Counted from the stretch's first letter, positions 8,052 to 16,232 are shown. The stretch: DNA of 19,911 nucleotides from Chloroflexota bacterium (GCA_021796155.1 JAJYOO010000010.1:1-19911), one strand, 5' to 3'. The notes: generated by a model not told the origin, from the sequence alone. Translations and numbers: made by a program.

Positions 8052-8891
8052 ATGAACATCCGTAAGTTTACATTGGCCCTTTACGCGGGGATTATCATCG
8101 TCGCAATAGTAATTGTCTTGACTCCTTTTTTTATGGTGCAGGCACAGTCCTGCGGTACAGTTGGCGGAGCACCTGTTCCTTGTCCAACAGCATCGTCTGG
8201 TGTAGGCGGCGGTGGGAAAAAACAAAAACCGCCTTTGGCACTGCCAACCAATACGCCGACGCCCACTCCCAATGTGTTCCAAACCTTCACAGCAGAGACG
8301 TTAACCGCTGAGCCAACGGCAAACCCGTTTTTGCATCCCCCCGCTCCACCAGCGTTTAACCCTGCGGATGCAACCGCAACCGCTCTTGAATTTGCGTATT
8401 TACAATGTTACGCTACCATCTTCCCACCCGCCTATCAGACCGCCGCAGTTGCTCTCACACAAACCTCGAACGATTGGAGTTCTTGGGCCGAAGCAACAGC
8501 AGATGTTGCCGTAAACCGGTGTGCCTACGGTACCCCTGTATCTCCAACGCCAGTGTTCATCCCACCCGTTGCCGGCCCCAATTCGCTCGGGCCCGGGATC
8601 ATTAATATCACTGTTGCTGTTTTGATTATCATCGTATGCTTCGGCGGTGGATTCTTCCTCATCCGTTCACGTTTTATGGGTGATGGTTCAGTTAGGGCTG
8701 ATGATCTCAATCCACAGCCTTTGCCGCCCAAAGGAATGGGCAATGGTTCCAACCAATTTGCCAAAATTGAAGATGGTTCAAGCCAATTTCAGAAAGCAGA
8801 TAATCAATTTATTAAGTTTACAAAAGATCCAGGATCAACTGGAGGCAGCGGCGGTGAGCAGATTGGCGGATCGGGCGGCAAGCAACTGTAA
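8052..8891 (+). CDS. Single-pass membrane protein with P/T-rich ectodomain and 10-residue repeats in the cytoplasmic tail
   Basis: A 279-residue protein of no family I recognise. Residues 6-30 are a signal peptide or membrane anchor with a possible cleavage site after VQA. The outer part (about 31-181) is rich in Pro, Thr and Ala (NTPTPTPN and similar) with four Cys. A second hydrophobic span at about 182-205 ends in basic residues (RSRF), so the last 75 residues should be cytoplasmic. That tail contains NPQPLPPKG, then a 10-residue repeat with QFxK at its core (NGSNQFAKIE, DGSSQFQKAD, NQFIKFTKD), and a Gly-rich end. The ATG at 8052 has AAGGAG 5 nt upstream; an in-frame ATG at 8022 would add ten polar residues before the signal and lacks a ribosome site. 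Neighbours suggest an envelope-related role, but none is demonstrated. Confidence 0.75.
   Translation: MNIRKFTLALYAGIIIVAIVIVLTPFFMVQAQSCGTVGGAPVPCPTASSGVGGGGKKQKPPLALPTNTPTPTPNVFQTFTAETLTAEPTANPFLHPPAPPAFNPADATATALEFAYLQCYATIFPPAYQTAAVALTQTSNDWSSWAEATADVAVNRCAYGTPVSPTPVFIPPVAGPNSLGPGIINITVAVLIIIVCFGGGFFLIRSRFMGDGSVRADDLNPQPLPPKGMGNGSNQFAKIEDGSSQFQKADNQFIKFTKDPGSTGGSGGEQIGGSGGKQL
8745..8804 (+). repeat. In-frame 30-bp direct repeat coding the QFxK units
   Basis: Two adjacent copies of about 30 bp start at 8745 and 8775 (GGTTCCAACCAATTTG and GGTTCAAGCCAATTTC). A shortened third copy, CAATTTATTAAG, follows from about 8805. The period matches ten codons, so the protein repeat arose by tandem duplication and has since diverged. 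Confidence 0.65.
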
Positions 8892-8986
8892 GATATATAT
8901 AACTTGATCATTCTCAAATTCATGGAGAGCGTCGCTCTTGAAAAAGGGCGGCGCGTTTCACTCAGCGCCATCGTGATCGTGATATG

Positions 8987-8992
8987 TATAAT
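8987..8992 (+). promoter_or_regulatory. Candidate -10 element upstream of the zinc-ribbon gene
   Basis: A perfect TATAAT lies 14 bp before the ATG at 9007, with GGAG between them. Transcription from it would start near 8999, leaving a leader of only about 8 nt. No convincing -35 lies 16-18 bp upstream, so an activator or read-through from the gene at 8052 is also possible. Confidence 0.35.
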
Positions 8993-9006
8993 TTAGTGGA
9001 GTCAAC

Positions 9007-9744
9007 ATGATCAATGCACTCGTCTGCCCAAATTGCGGAGCTAGTTTGCCGCCCCCAGCCGCAAATTCCGAAATGATGACCTGTCAGTATTGCAACACCA
9101 CGTTTCAGATTCCACGAACGCTCACGCCGGAACCAAGTATCGGGAACCTGATCTTGGGCGCAGACTTCAGGCAACGACCCATTGCGGGCTGGAATTTTCC
9201 GAACAAAGATAATATCCGGCTCATAAATGGCAATCCGCCGGAATTGCGGGCCAAGTTCTCAGCCTCCAGTGAACTGTATTATGTGTTGAATAGTTCGGGG
9301 TATTTCGACGACGTGGATGCCAGTGTCAGCATCAAGTTCTATGAAGGGAACCTGGACTATATAGACGCCGGCCTGATTCTGCGTTATCGCAAAGGCATCG
9401 GCAGTTATTGTGTGCTTATTTCGCCACTCTCGACATATACCGTCGCTTACTATGAAAAAGGCGAGAAAGATGAATTGGTCTGGAGAACCATCATGAATTG
9501 GACCAAGCACAGCGCCATACGTCCTGGACTCAATCAAATCAACCGCCTGCGTTTCATCGCCAGCGGAGATCATTTGCACGTGTATCTCAATGGTGTGCTG
9601 GCAACTTCCCTTCACGATAATCGCTACGATGAAGGCGAAGTGCTCCTGGCTACGGAAGGAACTAAAAATTCCTCGGTGGAAGTTGGATTTTACGACCTTC
9701 AACTTCGGGAGGTAAAAGCAGGAAATTCCGCGTCCCAAGCTTGA
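9007..9744 (+). CDS. Zinc-ribbon protein with a C-terminal jelly-roll (DUF1080/LamG-like) domain
   Basis: A 245-residue protein without a signal peptide or membrane span. Its N-terminus is a four-Cys zinc ribbon (C7, C10 in CPNCG; C26, C29 in CQYCN). From about residue 50 the sequence has the beta-rich pattern of concanavalin-like domains related to 3-keto-disaccharide hydrolase (DUF1080) proteins: GLILRYRKGIGSYCVLI, then NQINRLRFIASGDHLHVYLNGV, then EGEVLLATEG and EVGFYDLQLREV. Catalytic residues are not evident, so ligand or protein binding is more likely than hydrolysis. GGAG lies 5 nt before the ATG. It sits downstream of the repeat-tail membrane protein in the same orientation and could act on its cytoplasmic side; that link is inference. 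The fold assignment of the second domain is moderate. Confidence 0.75.
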   Translation: MINALVCPNCGASLPPPAANSEMMTCQYCNTTFQIPRTLTPEPSIGNLILGADFRQRPIAGWNFPNKDNIRLINGNPPELRAKFSASSELYYVLNSSGYFDDVDASVSIKFYEGNLDYIDAGLILRYRKGIGSYCVLISPLSTYTVAYYEKGEKDELVWRTIMNWTKHSAIRPGLNQINRLRFIASGDHLHVYLNGVLATSLHDNRYDEGEVLLATEGTKNSSVEVGFYDLQLREVKAGNSASQA

Positions 9745-9816
9745 ACCAGGAGAAGCCAAAATCTGAAGTCCCTTACTTTTCTCAAAGCATTCAAATTTCG
9801 AAAACGGGGCGGTTCG

Positions 9817-11235
9817 GTGCCAGGGCAGCCTCCACCCATTCCAACCTTGAGTCTTGTTGAATTGGAAGCCCTGCGTCAAGTCTTCGAGACGCATCATTAC
9901 AACAAGAATTTTTCCGCGCAGGAAAGCAACAAGCCCGATAACCTAAAAATGCTCTTTGGACAGGGCCTGCCCGTTGAACGCGATCAGGCCCAACAAGCGC
10001 TCCGCCCGCTTGAATTGAACGCGCTGGTCAAAGCTGGGTTGTTGAGTAAAGCAAACGACTCGATCACAGCGCACTTTCACATCCAGCGTTACGATGATCT
10101 AATTTTCTTGTCGGATTTCATGCAATGGGAATACCATCGGGACTTTGTCCTGCCGGTTGGGCCAGCGGGAAATTATCTCGCGCTCCTGACGATTCGCCAA
10201 CCGGTTAAGTCAACGCTCGATCTCGGATGCGGGTGCGGAGTCCAATCTCTTTTGGCAGCGCGTCACAGCAACAGAGTCATCGCCACCGATATCAATCCGC
10301 GCGCACTCGCGTTGACTCGTCTCAATGCAAAACTCAACGACATTCATAATATTGAAACTCGACAGGGCAGTTATTTCGAACCAGTCAAGGAGCAACGTTT
10401 TGACTTGATTGTTGCAAACCTGCCGTACGTCATTACGCCCGAGAAACGTTTGGTTTATCGGACCGTTGACGAACCCGGCGACTCAGGCGTACACGAACGC
10501 TTGAAAGAAATCCCGGCATATCTCAATGAAAGCGGCTTCGCACAAATCCTGATCAATTGGATTCATGACACAGGCCAAGATCCATCGGAACCAATACGCG
10601 AAACAATTGAAGGCGAAGGCGTAGATGCTTGGTTAATTCATAACGGCTCAAAACCAGCAGACGAATACGCTGAAATGTGGCTGAAGCAACAAGCCGCGGA
10701 TGACATTCACACGGCAGAGAAAACGAGAAGAAACTGGTCGCGCTGGTATCGCGATCACCATATCGAATGGATCGCGCTCGGAGCCATCACATTACGGCGT
10801 CGAAGCGGCAACAAGAATTGGTTTTGCTCGGCAATGGTTAATAAGACACTCGAAGATTCCGCGGCAAAACAGTTCCTGCGCTTATTTGCCGCGCAGGATT
10901 ATTTGAACAAAATCGAAGACACAAATCTTTTGTTCAAGGAAATATTCGTACCTGCTGATTTGGCCTTTGTCGGGAATCAAGACCACCCCATTGCCTACGC
11001 CAACTACGGGTCACAACTTGAAGCAGGAATCCATCCAGTGACAAAAATCATCCTGCAAAAATTAGATGGAATTACAACGCTCGAAAGACTCTTTCGAGTT
11101 ACAGACCAACGGCAACAACAGGAAGTATTGGCAGATTTTCGTAAATTGTTGGAACTGGGAATGATCGCACCGCGGCAATTCATTCCTTCAATTGTTCAGC
11201 CAGCTTCTGATAATAATCCAACGAACTGGGATTGA
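9817..11235 (+). CDS. Multidomain class I SAM-dependent methyltransferase
   Basis: A 472-residue protein with three regions. The N-terminal about 110 residues are helical and resemble a winged-helix-type module (RPLELNALVKAGLL). The middle is a Rossmann methyltransferase with SAM motif LDLGCGCG (134-141), acidic loop IATDINPRALALTRLNAKLN, and catalytic motif NLPY (201-204). The C-terminal part (about 310-472) is another small helical module. The layout resembles HemK/PrmC-like proteins of Actinobacteria with extra N- and C-terminal domains. An N(L/P)PY motif points to methylation of a planar nitrogen, such as adenine or the Gln amide of release factors; the substrate is open. The start is taken as GTG 9817. 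The frame is open back to the previous stop, and a strong AGGAG at 9748-9752 has no standard start after it, so the N-terminus is uncertain. Confidence 0.82.
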   Translation: MPGQPPPIPTLSLVELEALRQVFETHHYNKNFSAQESNKPDNLKMLFGQGLPVERDQAQQALRPLELNALVKAGLLSKANDSITAHFHIQRYDDLIFLSDFMQWEYHRDFVLPVGPAGNYLALLTIRQPVKSTLDLGCGCGVQSLLAARHSNRVIATDINPRALALTRLNAKLNDIHNIETRQGSYFEPVKEQRFDLIVANLPYVITPEKRLVYRTVDEPGDSGVHERLKEIPAYLNESGFAQILINWIHDTGQDPSEPIRETIEGEGVDAWLIHNGSKPADEYAEMWLKQQAADDIHTAEKTRRNWSRWYRDHHIEWIALGAITLRRRSGNKNWFCSAMVNKTLEDSAAKQFLRLFAAQDYLNKIEDTNLLFKEIFVPADLAFVGNQDHPIAYANYGSQLEAGIHPVTKIILQKLDGITTLERLFRVTDQRQQQEVLADFRKLLELGMIAPRQFIPSIVQPASDNNPTNWD

Positions 11236-13138
11236 TCAACGCGTCTTTATTACTCACGGCGCGGCCATTAAGAATATTCGTTACCGCACTTTCAACTTTT
11301 TTCATATTCAGCGTGTAAGGAATATCAGGCGTTTCAAAAATTAAAGCCGGGACATGACGCGGCGACGCATTCTCACGCAGAGTCTTTTTGATTTTGTCTT
11401 TCAATTCGTCGGTCAGCGAAAATTCCGCGGTGAGTTTGACAAATAAAATCACGCGCTGGTCGTCTTTATAACTCTGCCCCACCGCGAGGCTGTCAGCAAT
11501 CTCCGGCAGCTTTTCCATCTGAGCATAAATTTCGGCAGTGCCAATACGGACACCGGACGGCTTGAGCACCGCGTCGGAGCGGCCATAAAAGGTCACGCCG
11601 CCGGTATCAGAGTGGATCAAAATATAATCACCATGCCGCCAAACGTTCGGATAGACTTCAAAATAAGCGGCTTTGTATTTTGGGCCGTTCGTGTCGTCCC
11701 AAAAGTAAAGCGGCATGGACGGAGTCGGCGCTTCACAAACGAGCTCCGCCTGATCGTCCAGAACCGACGCGCCCTTTGCGTCATACGCTTTGATCTTCAT
11801 CGCCAGTCCCGCGCTTTGCAATTCACCCGCGTATACTGGCTGGATCGGACTGCCAATCGCAAAACATCCGTTGATGTCTGTGCCGCCTGAGATGGAATTG
11901 AAATGCAGATCAGGTTTGATGTCACTGTACACGTATTCAAATCCCTCGACCGAAAGCGGCGAGCCGGTCTGCGAAATTTCGCGCAACGACGAAAGACTGA
12001 ACCGCGTGCGCGGCGAAAAGTCTTCCTTTTTCAAGAATAACAAATAACTCGCACTACAACCAAAGATAGAAATTTTTTCTTCGTCAATCAACTTCCACAT
12101 CGCGCCCGCGTCGGGATAGTTGGGATTGCCGTCGTACAAAATGATCGTCGCGCCGACAGCCAGCGAACTAATCAGCCAATTCCACATCATCCAACTACAC
12201 GACGTGATATACATGATGTGATCGTCGCGTTTGAGATCGGTGTGAAGCAATAATTCTTTGAGATGATTAATCAACACGCCTCCCGCGCTTTGCACCAGGC
12301 ATTTCGGCTTGCCCGTTGTGCCAGAAGAGAACATGATATAAAGCGGATGGTCGAATGGCAGTTGCTCGAATTTGATTTTGAGATTTTTGTCTTTCGACAG
12401 AAAATCATTCCAACGAACCGCGTTCGGAACATTCTGGATTTCGGGCTGTTCGCGCGTGTACGAGACGACCACCACCTTTTGCAGCGACGGAATGCCGCGC
12501 GCTACTTCCGCGGCGTGAGGCAGCGTGTCGAAAGTTTTGCCTTTATAAAAATATCCGTCGGTGGTGAACATCACCTTCGGCTTGACCTGTCCAAGCCGTT
12601 CCAGCGCGGCGGATGGGCCAATGTCCGTAGCACATGACGACCACGCCGCGCCGATGCTGGCCGCGGCCAACATTGCAATGGCAGTCTCCATCATATTGGG
12701 CATGTAACCAACGACTCGGTCGCCGGAAGTCACGCCCAAATCACGCAAAGATTTGGCCAGCCGCGCGACCGCGTCATAAAGTTCAGAATAAGTCATTTGT
12801 TTCGTTACTTGTGTTTCACCCCTGAACACAAACGCGATACGATCATCGCGATAACGCAAAAGATTTTCTGCAAAATTCAGCCGCGCACCCGGAAACCATT
12901 TTGCGCCGGGAAATTGATTTATATCCTCGATAACTGCATCATAAGTGTGCGAATGCTTTATATCAGCGAATTCCCACATCATCGCCCAGAAGTCGGCAAT
13001 TTCATTAATTGACCAATCGTACAATTCCACATATGTCTTTATGTGAAGTTTGTGCGTACGATTGACACGGTCAATGAAACGCGTAATATTGGCCTGTTGT
13101 TTTCGTTCTGCAGATGGAATCCAAAGTGGTTGTCTCAT
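11180..13138 (-). CDS. Acetoacetate-CoA ligase (acetoacetyl-CoA synthetase)
   Basis: A 652-residue acyl-adenylate-forming enzyme that activates acetoacetate with ATP and CoA, feeding ketone bodies or polyhydroxybutyrate products into acetyl-CoA metabolism. The ATP-binding A3 loop FSSGTTGKPKCLVQ is near residues 267-280, preceded by DHPLYIM. The family-typical SISGGTDINGCF lies in the middle, followed by YGRSDAVLKPSGVRIGTAEIY (hinge and A8) and YTLNMKKVES, which holds the C-terminal catalytic lysine. Length and the N-terminal LWIPSAE opening match acetoacetate-CoA ligases rather than acetyl-CoA synthetases (which run about the same length but differ in these motifs). The ATG at 13138 has GGAGGA 5 nt upstream; a longer frame to 13216 is not needed and would run through a terminator. 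Its 3' end overlaps the convergent methyltransferase gene by 56 bp. Confidence 0.92.
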   Translation of the reverse strand: MRQPLWIPSAERKQQANITRFIDRVNRTHKLHIKTYVELYDWSINEIADFWAMMWEFADIKHSHTYDAVIEDINQFPGAKWFPGARLNFAENLLRYRDDRIAFVFRGETQVTKQMTYSELYDAVARLAKSLRDLGVTSGDRVVGYMPNMMETAIAMLAAASIGAAWSSCATDIGPSAALERLGQVKPKVMFTTDGYFYKGKTFDTLPHAAEVARGIPSLQKVVVVSYTREQPEIQNVPNAVRWNDFLSKDKNLKIKFEQLPFDHPLYIMFSSGTTGKPKCLVQSAGGVLINHLKELLLHTDLKRDDHIMYITSCSWMMWNWLISSLAVGATIILYDGNPNYPDAGAMWKLIDEEKISIFGCSASYLLFLKKEDFSPRTRFSLSSLREISQTGSPLSVEGFEYVYSDIKPDLHFNSISGGTDINGCFAIGSPIQPVYAGELQSAGLAMKIKAYDAKGASVLDDQAELVCEAPTPSMPLYFWDDTNGPKYKAAYFEVYPNVWRHGDYILIHSDTGGVTFYGRSDAVLKPSGVRIGTAEIYAQMEKLPEIADSLAVGQSYKDDQRVILFVKLTAEFSLTDELKDKIKKTLRENASPRHVPALIFETPDIPYTLNMKKVESAVTNILNGRAVSNKDALINPSSLDYYQKLAEQLKE

Positions 13139-13165
13139 GATGCTCCTCCAAATTTGGCTATTGCT

Positions 13166-13171
13166 ATTATA
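13166..13171 (-). promoter_or_regulatory. Candidate -10 element of the acetoacetate-CoA ligase gene
   Basis: A perfect TATAAT on the minus strand lies about 27 bp before the ATG at 13138, just downstream of the ABC operon's terminator. The region where a -35 would fall overlaps the terminator stem and matches poorly. It still gives the ligase a plausible promoter of its own. Confidence 0.4.
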
Positions 13172-13174
13172 TTG

Positions 13175-13208
13175 CGAAAAAGAAAAGTGACGGCGGTCGC
13201 CGTCACTT
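13175..13208 (-). terminator. Intrinsic terminator of the ABC exporter operon
   Basis: A 10-bp stem (AAGTGACGGC at 13185-13194 and its complement at 13199-13208) with a 4-nt loop is followed on the minus strand by a broken T run (TTCTTTTTC). It starts 7 bp after the permease stop codon and separates the ABC operon from the acetoacetate-CoA ligase gene. Confidence 0.82.
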
Positions 13209-13215
13209 ATTTTCA

Positions 13216-13950
13216 TTAATCAAGAATCAATTTACTGCGATGGAACAGACTCATTCCAATGGCGGTCAATATTCCATCAAGGATGAGCAAACCAATGGCA
13301 ACCAATATTGCAATTTGAACCGGATCGGTGGTGGTCAAAAAGTCCACCGTCGAGCGGCGGACTTCGCTTGGAATGAATTGCAGGAACATGAATGGCAGGA
13401 ACAGAACCAGCATTCCGATGCTCATCAACTGTTGAGCTTGTCTCACGCTGCCCGCCCGCAAAGAAACCAACACGCCGATGCTCGCAGCAAGCCCGGAAAT
13501 CAGAATACTAAAAATCACTGCGCCTGCCGCCAATGGCAATGGAAAGAGCAGTAATCCACCACCGGGATTCGCGACGTTGACGGTAATCAGGCTCACTATC
13601 AAAATGATCCAAGTTAGAACGCAGCCATACAACAAAGCCGCAAGAAATTTTCCGATCAGAATAGCGCGGTCAGATAATCGCGTGGCAAGCAGCGACTCAA
13701 GCGTGTGACGTTCGCGTTCGCCCGCGAATGAATCGGCAACGATGCCCGAAACCCACAGGAACGGCATCCAGCCCCAGATGATGACGCTGATCGGCGAATC
13801 AATCCAGTCACGGCCATTTTGCAGCGGGATGATAATGCCAAAGATACCGACCAGCAGCAATAAACTTATCCGGCTTCGACCGCGCGGGTCACCCTGGACG
13901 AGCATCTCGCGCAATTCCTTCCATGCAACGGTAAAAATATCTGCGATCAT
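13216..13950 (-). CDS. ABC-2 type transporter permease
   Basis: A 244-residue integral membrane protein with about six hydrophobic segments, typical of ABC-2 exporter permeases. The N-terminus has the coupling-helix-like opening (FTVAWKELREMLVQGDPRGR). The central SGIVADSFAGERERHTLESLLATRLSDRAILIGKF matches the conserved ABC-2 segment in which the acidic GERER/TLE region precedes a membrane span. It would pair with the ATPase encoded just upstream; the ATPase stop and this ATG overlap as ATGA (4 bp), so translation is coupled. The exported substrate cannot be inferred from sequence or neighbours: lipids, small peptides and antibiotics are all known for this type. An intrinsic terminator follows directly. 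Confidence 0.88.
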   Translation of the reverse strand: MIADIFTVAWKELREMLVQGDPRGRSRISLLLLVGIFGIIIPLQNGRDWIDSPISVIIWGWMPFLWVSGIVADSFAGERERHTLESLLATRLSDRAILIGKFLAALLYGCVLTWIILIVSLITVNVANPGGGLLLFPLPLAAGAVIFSILISGLAASIGVLVSLRAGSVRQAQQLMSIGMLVLFLPFMFLQFIPSEVRRSTVDFLTTTDPVQIAILVAIGLLILDGILTAIGMSLFHRSKLILD

Positions 13951-14942
13951 CCCTCACCTCGCTTATCTTCGTCAACCAGATTCAAGAAAACATCTTCAAG
14001 ATCGGCTTTCTCTTTGCGAACTTCATCAATCTGCGCGCCGCTTTGAACCAATTGCGTGACGATCTCATGCGAACGCTGCATGTCATTCAAATCCAAAACG
14101 AGTCGGCTGTTATGCTGTTCGGCTTTCTTGATGAGCGGATTCGATTTCATCTGCTCCAAAGTTTGCGGAGCGAATTTGCCGGTGACATACAAACGCGGCG
14201 CGGACGTGCGCGAACGCAAATCTTCCGGGCTTCCAACGACAAGCAGTTGTCCGCGGCTGATCACGCCAACTTGCGCGCACAATTTCTCGGCTTCGGCAAG
14301 ATTATGCGTGGTGAGAAAAATCGTCACACCTTCCTGCATTGCCAGCCGTTCCAAATCTTCGCGCAGCGCGGCAGACGCGACCGGGTCGAGGCCGGCAGTC
14401 GGCTCATCGAGGAAGACCAGCTCAGGCCGGTGCATGAGCGTCCGCGCCACAGCAAGCTTCTGCTTCATGCCGCGGCTCCATCGTCCAATCGGTTCCGCGC
14501 GGCGATCATGAAGTTCAAGTGGCGTCAGCAATTGCTGGATGCGAGAATCACGTTCAACTTTGCTCATGTGCCAGATGCGCCCGTAATAATCGAGATTGTC
14601 CGCAGCGGACAAACGTTCATACAGGCCGTTGAATTCAAGCAGCGCCCCGCTTCTTTGCCGGACCTCATCGGCTTTGGTGCGTGTGTCGAAGCCCAAGACT
14701 TCGGCCCGGCCTTCATCGGGATCAAGCAAGCCCAACAGCAGACGAATGGTTGTCGTCTTGCCCGAACCGTTCGGGCCGAGAAAACCGAATACGATCCCGC
14801 GCGGCACTTCGAGCGTGAGACGGTCTACGGCTTTCAGCCCATTGAAACTACGAGTCAGATTTTCAGTTCGAATTGCATCCATGTTCATCTCAGTATCTTG
14901 ATATACGCGCACGTGTTCTTTCGGTCGCGTTTCGCGGCTCAT
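13947..14942 (-). CDS. ABC-2 exporter ATP-binding protein
   Basis: A 331-residue ATPase with all nucleotide-binding motifs: Walker A GPNGSGKTT, a Q-loop region (LLEFNGLYERL), a signature-position segment WSRGMKQKLAVART (the variant common in ABC-2/DrrA-like ATPases), Walker B LVFLDEPTAGLD, and the switch histidine in TTHNLAEAE. About 90 residues after the core form the C-terminal accessory domain found in this group. It precedes its permease with a 4-bp overlap. The start is uncertain: 14942 has a weak GGTGAT ribosome site and coding-like composition after it, while ATGs at 14888 and 14882 begin just before the conserved domain (MDAIRTENLTRSF). I keep 14942 as the longest supported choice. 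Confidence 0.9.
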   Translation of the reverse strand: MSRETRPKEHVRVYQDTEMNMDAIRTENLTRSFNGLKAVDRLTLEVPRGIVFGFLGPNGSGKTTTIRLLLGLLDPDEGRAEVLGFDTRTKADEVRQRSGALLEFNGLYERLSAADNLDYYGRIWHMSKVERDSRIQQLLTPLELHDRRAEPIGRWSRGMKQKLAVARTLMHRPELVFLDEPTAGLDPVASAALREDLERLAMQEGVTIFLTTHNLAEAEKLCAQVGVISRGQLLVVGSPEDLRSRTSAPRLYVTGKFAPQTLEQMKSNPLIKKAEQHNSRLVLDLNDMQRSHEIVTQLVQSGAQIDEVRKEKADLEDVFLNLVDEDKRGEG

Positions 14943-14993
14943 AATGGTATCACCATTCTCTGGTTTCTAATTCAGGATTATCATAAGCCGCCT

Positions 14994-16220
14994 ATGAATC
15001 TTTGGATCACACTCATCATCGTGGTCATCACATACATCGGAATTGCGCTCGGCGAATTTCCGCGTATGCAGATGACGCGTACAACCATCACGCTGCTCGG
15101 TGTGGGCGCATTGCTGGTCACCGCGCAAATCACGTTCAACCAAATTGGTCAATTTCTCGATCTAAACACGCTCGTCCTTTTGTTTGGGATGATGATTATC
15201 AATGCCAACCTGCAATTGGCTGGTTTCTTCAACCTGGCAGGTAGTGTCATCCTGCGCTTCACGCACACACCGCGCGGATTGCTTGCATTGGAAATCATCC
15301 TTGCTGGTTTTCTCAGCGCGTTGTTTCTCAACGACACCATTTGCCTGATGCTCACGCCGCTCATTCTCGATCTCACAATGACGGCGAAACGCAATCCAAT
15401 TCCTTATTTGATCGCACTTGCGACAGCGGCCAATATCGGCTCAGTAGCGACGCTCACCGGCAATCCGCAAAACATGATCATTGGAATTGCATCGGGAATT
15501 TCATACGCACACTTTGCTTTGGCGCTCACGCCAATTGCCCTACTTGGTTTCGGCGGCATTTGGTTGGTTCTGGTCTGGCTTTATCCAGATGAATTTCGCA
15601 CAGGACATTTCGATCTCGAAGAAATCAAAACACCGCGCGTGTATCGCCCATTGCTAATCAAAAGCATGATCGTGACCGGCGGATTGTTGATCGGTTTTGC
15701 CCTCGGAGTTCCCATCGCAGAAGCGGCATTGATCGCGGCCTGTGCGCTTCTGCTGACGCGGCGCATCCATCCGCAAAAAGTGATGAGCCGCGTGGATTGG
15801 GACTTGCTGGTTTTCTTTGGCGCGCTGTTCGTCGTCAGCGGTGCGATGGAGACGAGTGGGATTACCGCGCGATTATTTTCTTCTTTTTCCGGCTGGCTAA
15901 ACGAAAACGCGATTGGGCTTTCAGTTGTCACAGTTGTGCTGAGCAATTTGATTTCGAATGTCCCCGCGGTTTTGCTTCTCAAATCGGTGATCCCGCATCT
16001 TTCGGACCCTCAAGCGGGTTGGCTGACTCTGGCAGCGACATCCACGCTGGCAGGGAATCTGACTCTGCTCGGGTCGGTGGCGAATCTCATCGTAGCAGAG
16101 TCCGCTTCACGTCGAGGTGTGAAGCTGACGTTTTGGGAATACACCAAAACTGGTTTTATCATTACGATCATTTCCCTCGTTCTCGGCGTTGTGTGGATTC
16201 AGTTATTCATTTGGAAATAA
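14994..16220 (+). CDS. Anion permease of the ArsB/NhaD (ion transporter) superfamily
   Basis: A 408-residue membrane protein with about ten to eleven hydrophobic spans and an internal two-fold arrangement. The first half carries FLSALFLNDTICLMLTPLIL then ANIGSVATLTGNPQNMIIG. The second half repeats the theme with LSNLISNVPAVLLL and TLAGNLTLLGSVANLIVAE. These paired N-x-x-x-L/P and TGNPQN / GSVANL loops are characteristic of ArsB/NhaD and related SLC13-type carriers, which move arsenite, sodium or organic anions. No arsR, arsC or arsA homologue lies nearby, so an arsenite role is not supported and the substrate is unknown. The ATG at 14994 opens the first membrane span. There is little Shine-Dalgarno before it. 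The frame continues upstream without a stop for 317 codons, but that part is antisense to the ABC ATPase and not coding. Confidence 0.88.
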   Translation: MNLWITLIIVVITYIGIALGEFPRMQMTRTTITLLGVGALLVTAQITFNQIGQFLDLNTLVLLFGMMIINANLQLAGFFNLAGSVILRFTHTPRGLLALEIILAGFLSALFLNDTICLMLTPLILDLTMTAKRNPIPYLIALATAANIGSVATLTGNPQNMIIGIASGISYAHFALALTPIALLGFGGIWLVLVWLYPDEFRTGHFDLEEIKTPRVYRPLLIKSMIVTGGLLIGFALGVPIAEAALIAACALLLTRRIHPQKVMSRVDWDLLVFFGALFVVSGAMETSGITARLFSSFSGWLNENAIGLSVVTVVLSNLISNVPAVLLLKSVIPHLSDPQAGWLTLAATSTLAGNLTLLGSVANLIVAESASRRGVKLTFWEYTKTGFIITIISLVLGVVWIQLFIWK

Positions 16221-16232
16221 AAACTTTGAATC

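Noticed and set aside
8926..8938. AGAGC-GTC-GCTCT hairpin as a terminator after the repeat-tail gene
   Set aside because: The stem is only 5 bp with a 3-nt loop, and it is followed by A-rich rather than T-rich sequence on the plus strand, so termination is not supported.
14043..14993. Long plus-strand open frame (317 codons) in frame with the anion permease, suggesting a fusion protein
   Set aside because: It is exactly antisense to the ABC ATPase, which has all its catalytic motifs. The translated stretch has no recognisable domain, and the permease has its own ATG at the first membrane span. The open frame is a by-product of codon bias on the other strand.
14994..16220. Arsenic-resistance locus based on the ArsB-like permease
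   Set aside because: No arsR, arsC, arsA or acr3 homologue is adjacent; neighbouring genes are a generic ABC exporter and cell-envelope genes, and the superfamily includes carriers of many anions.
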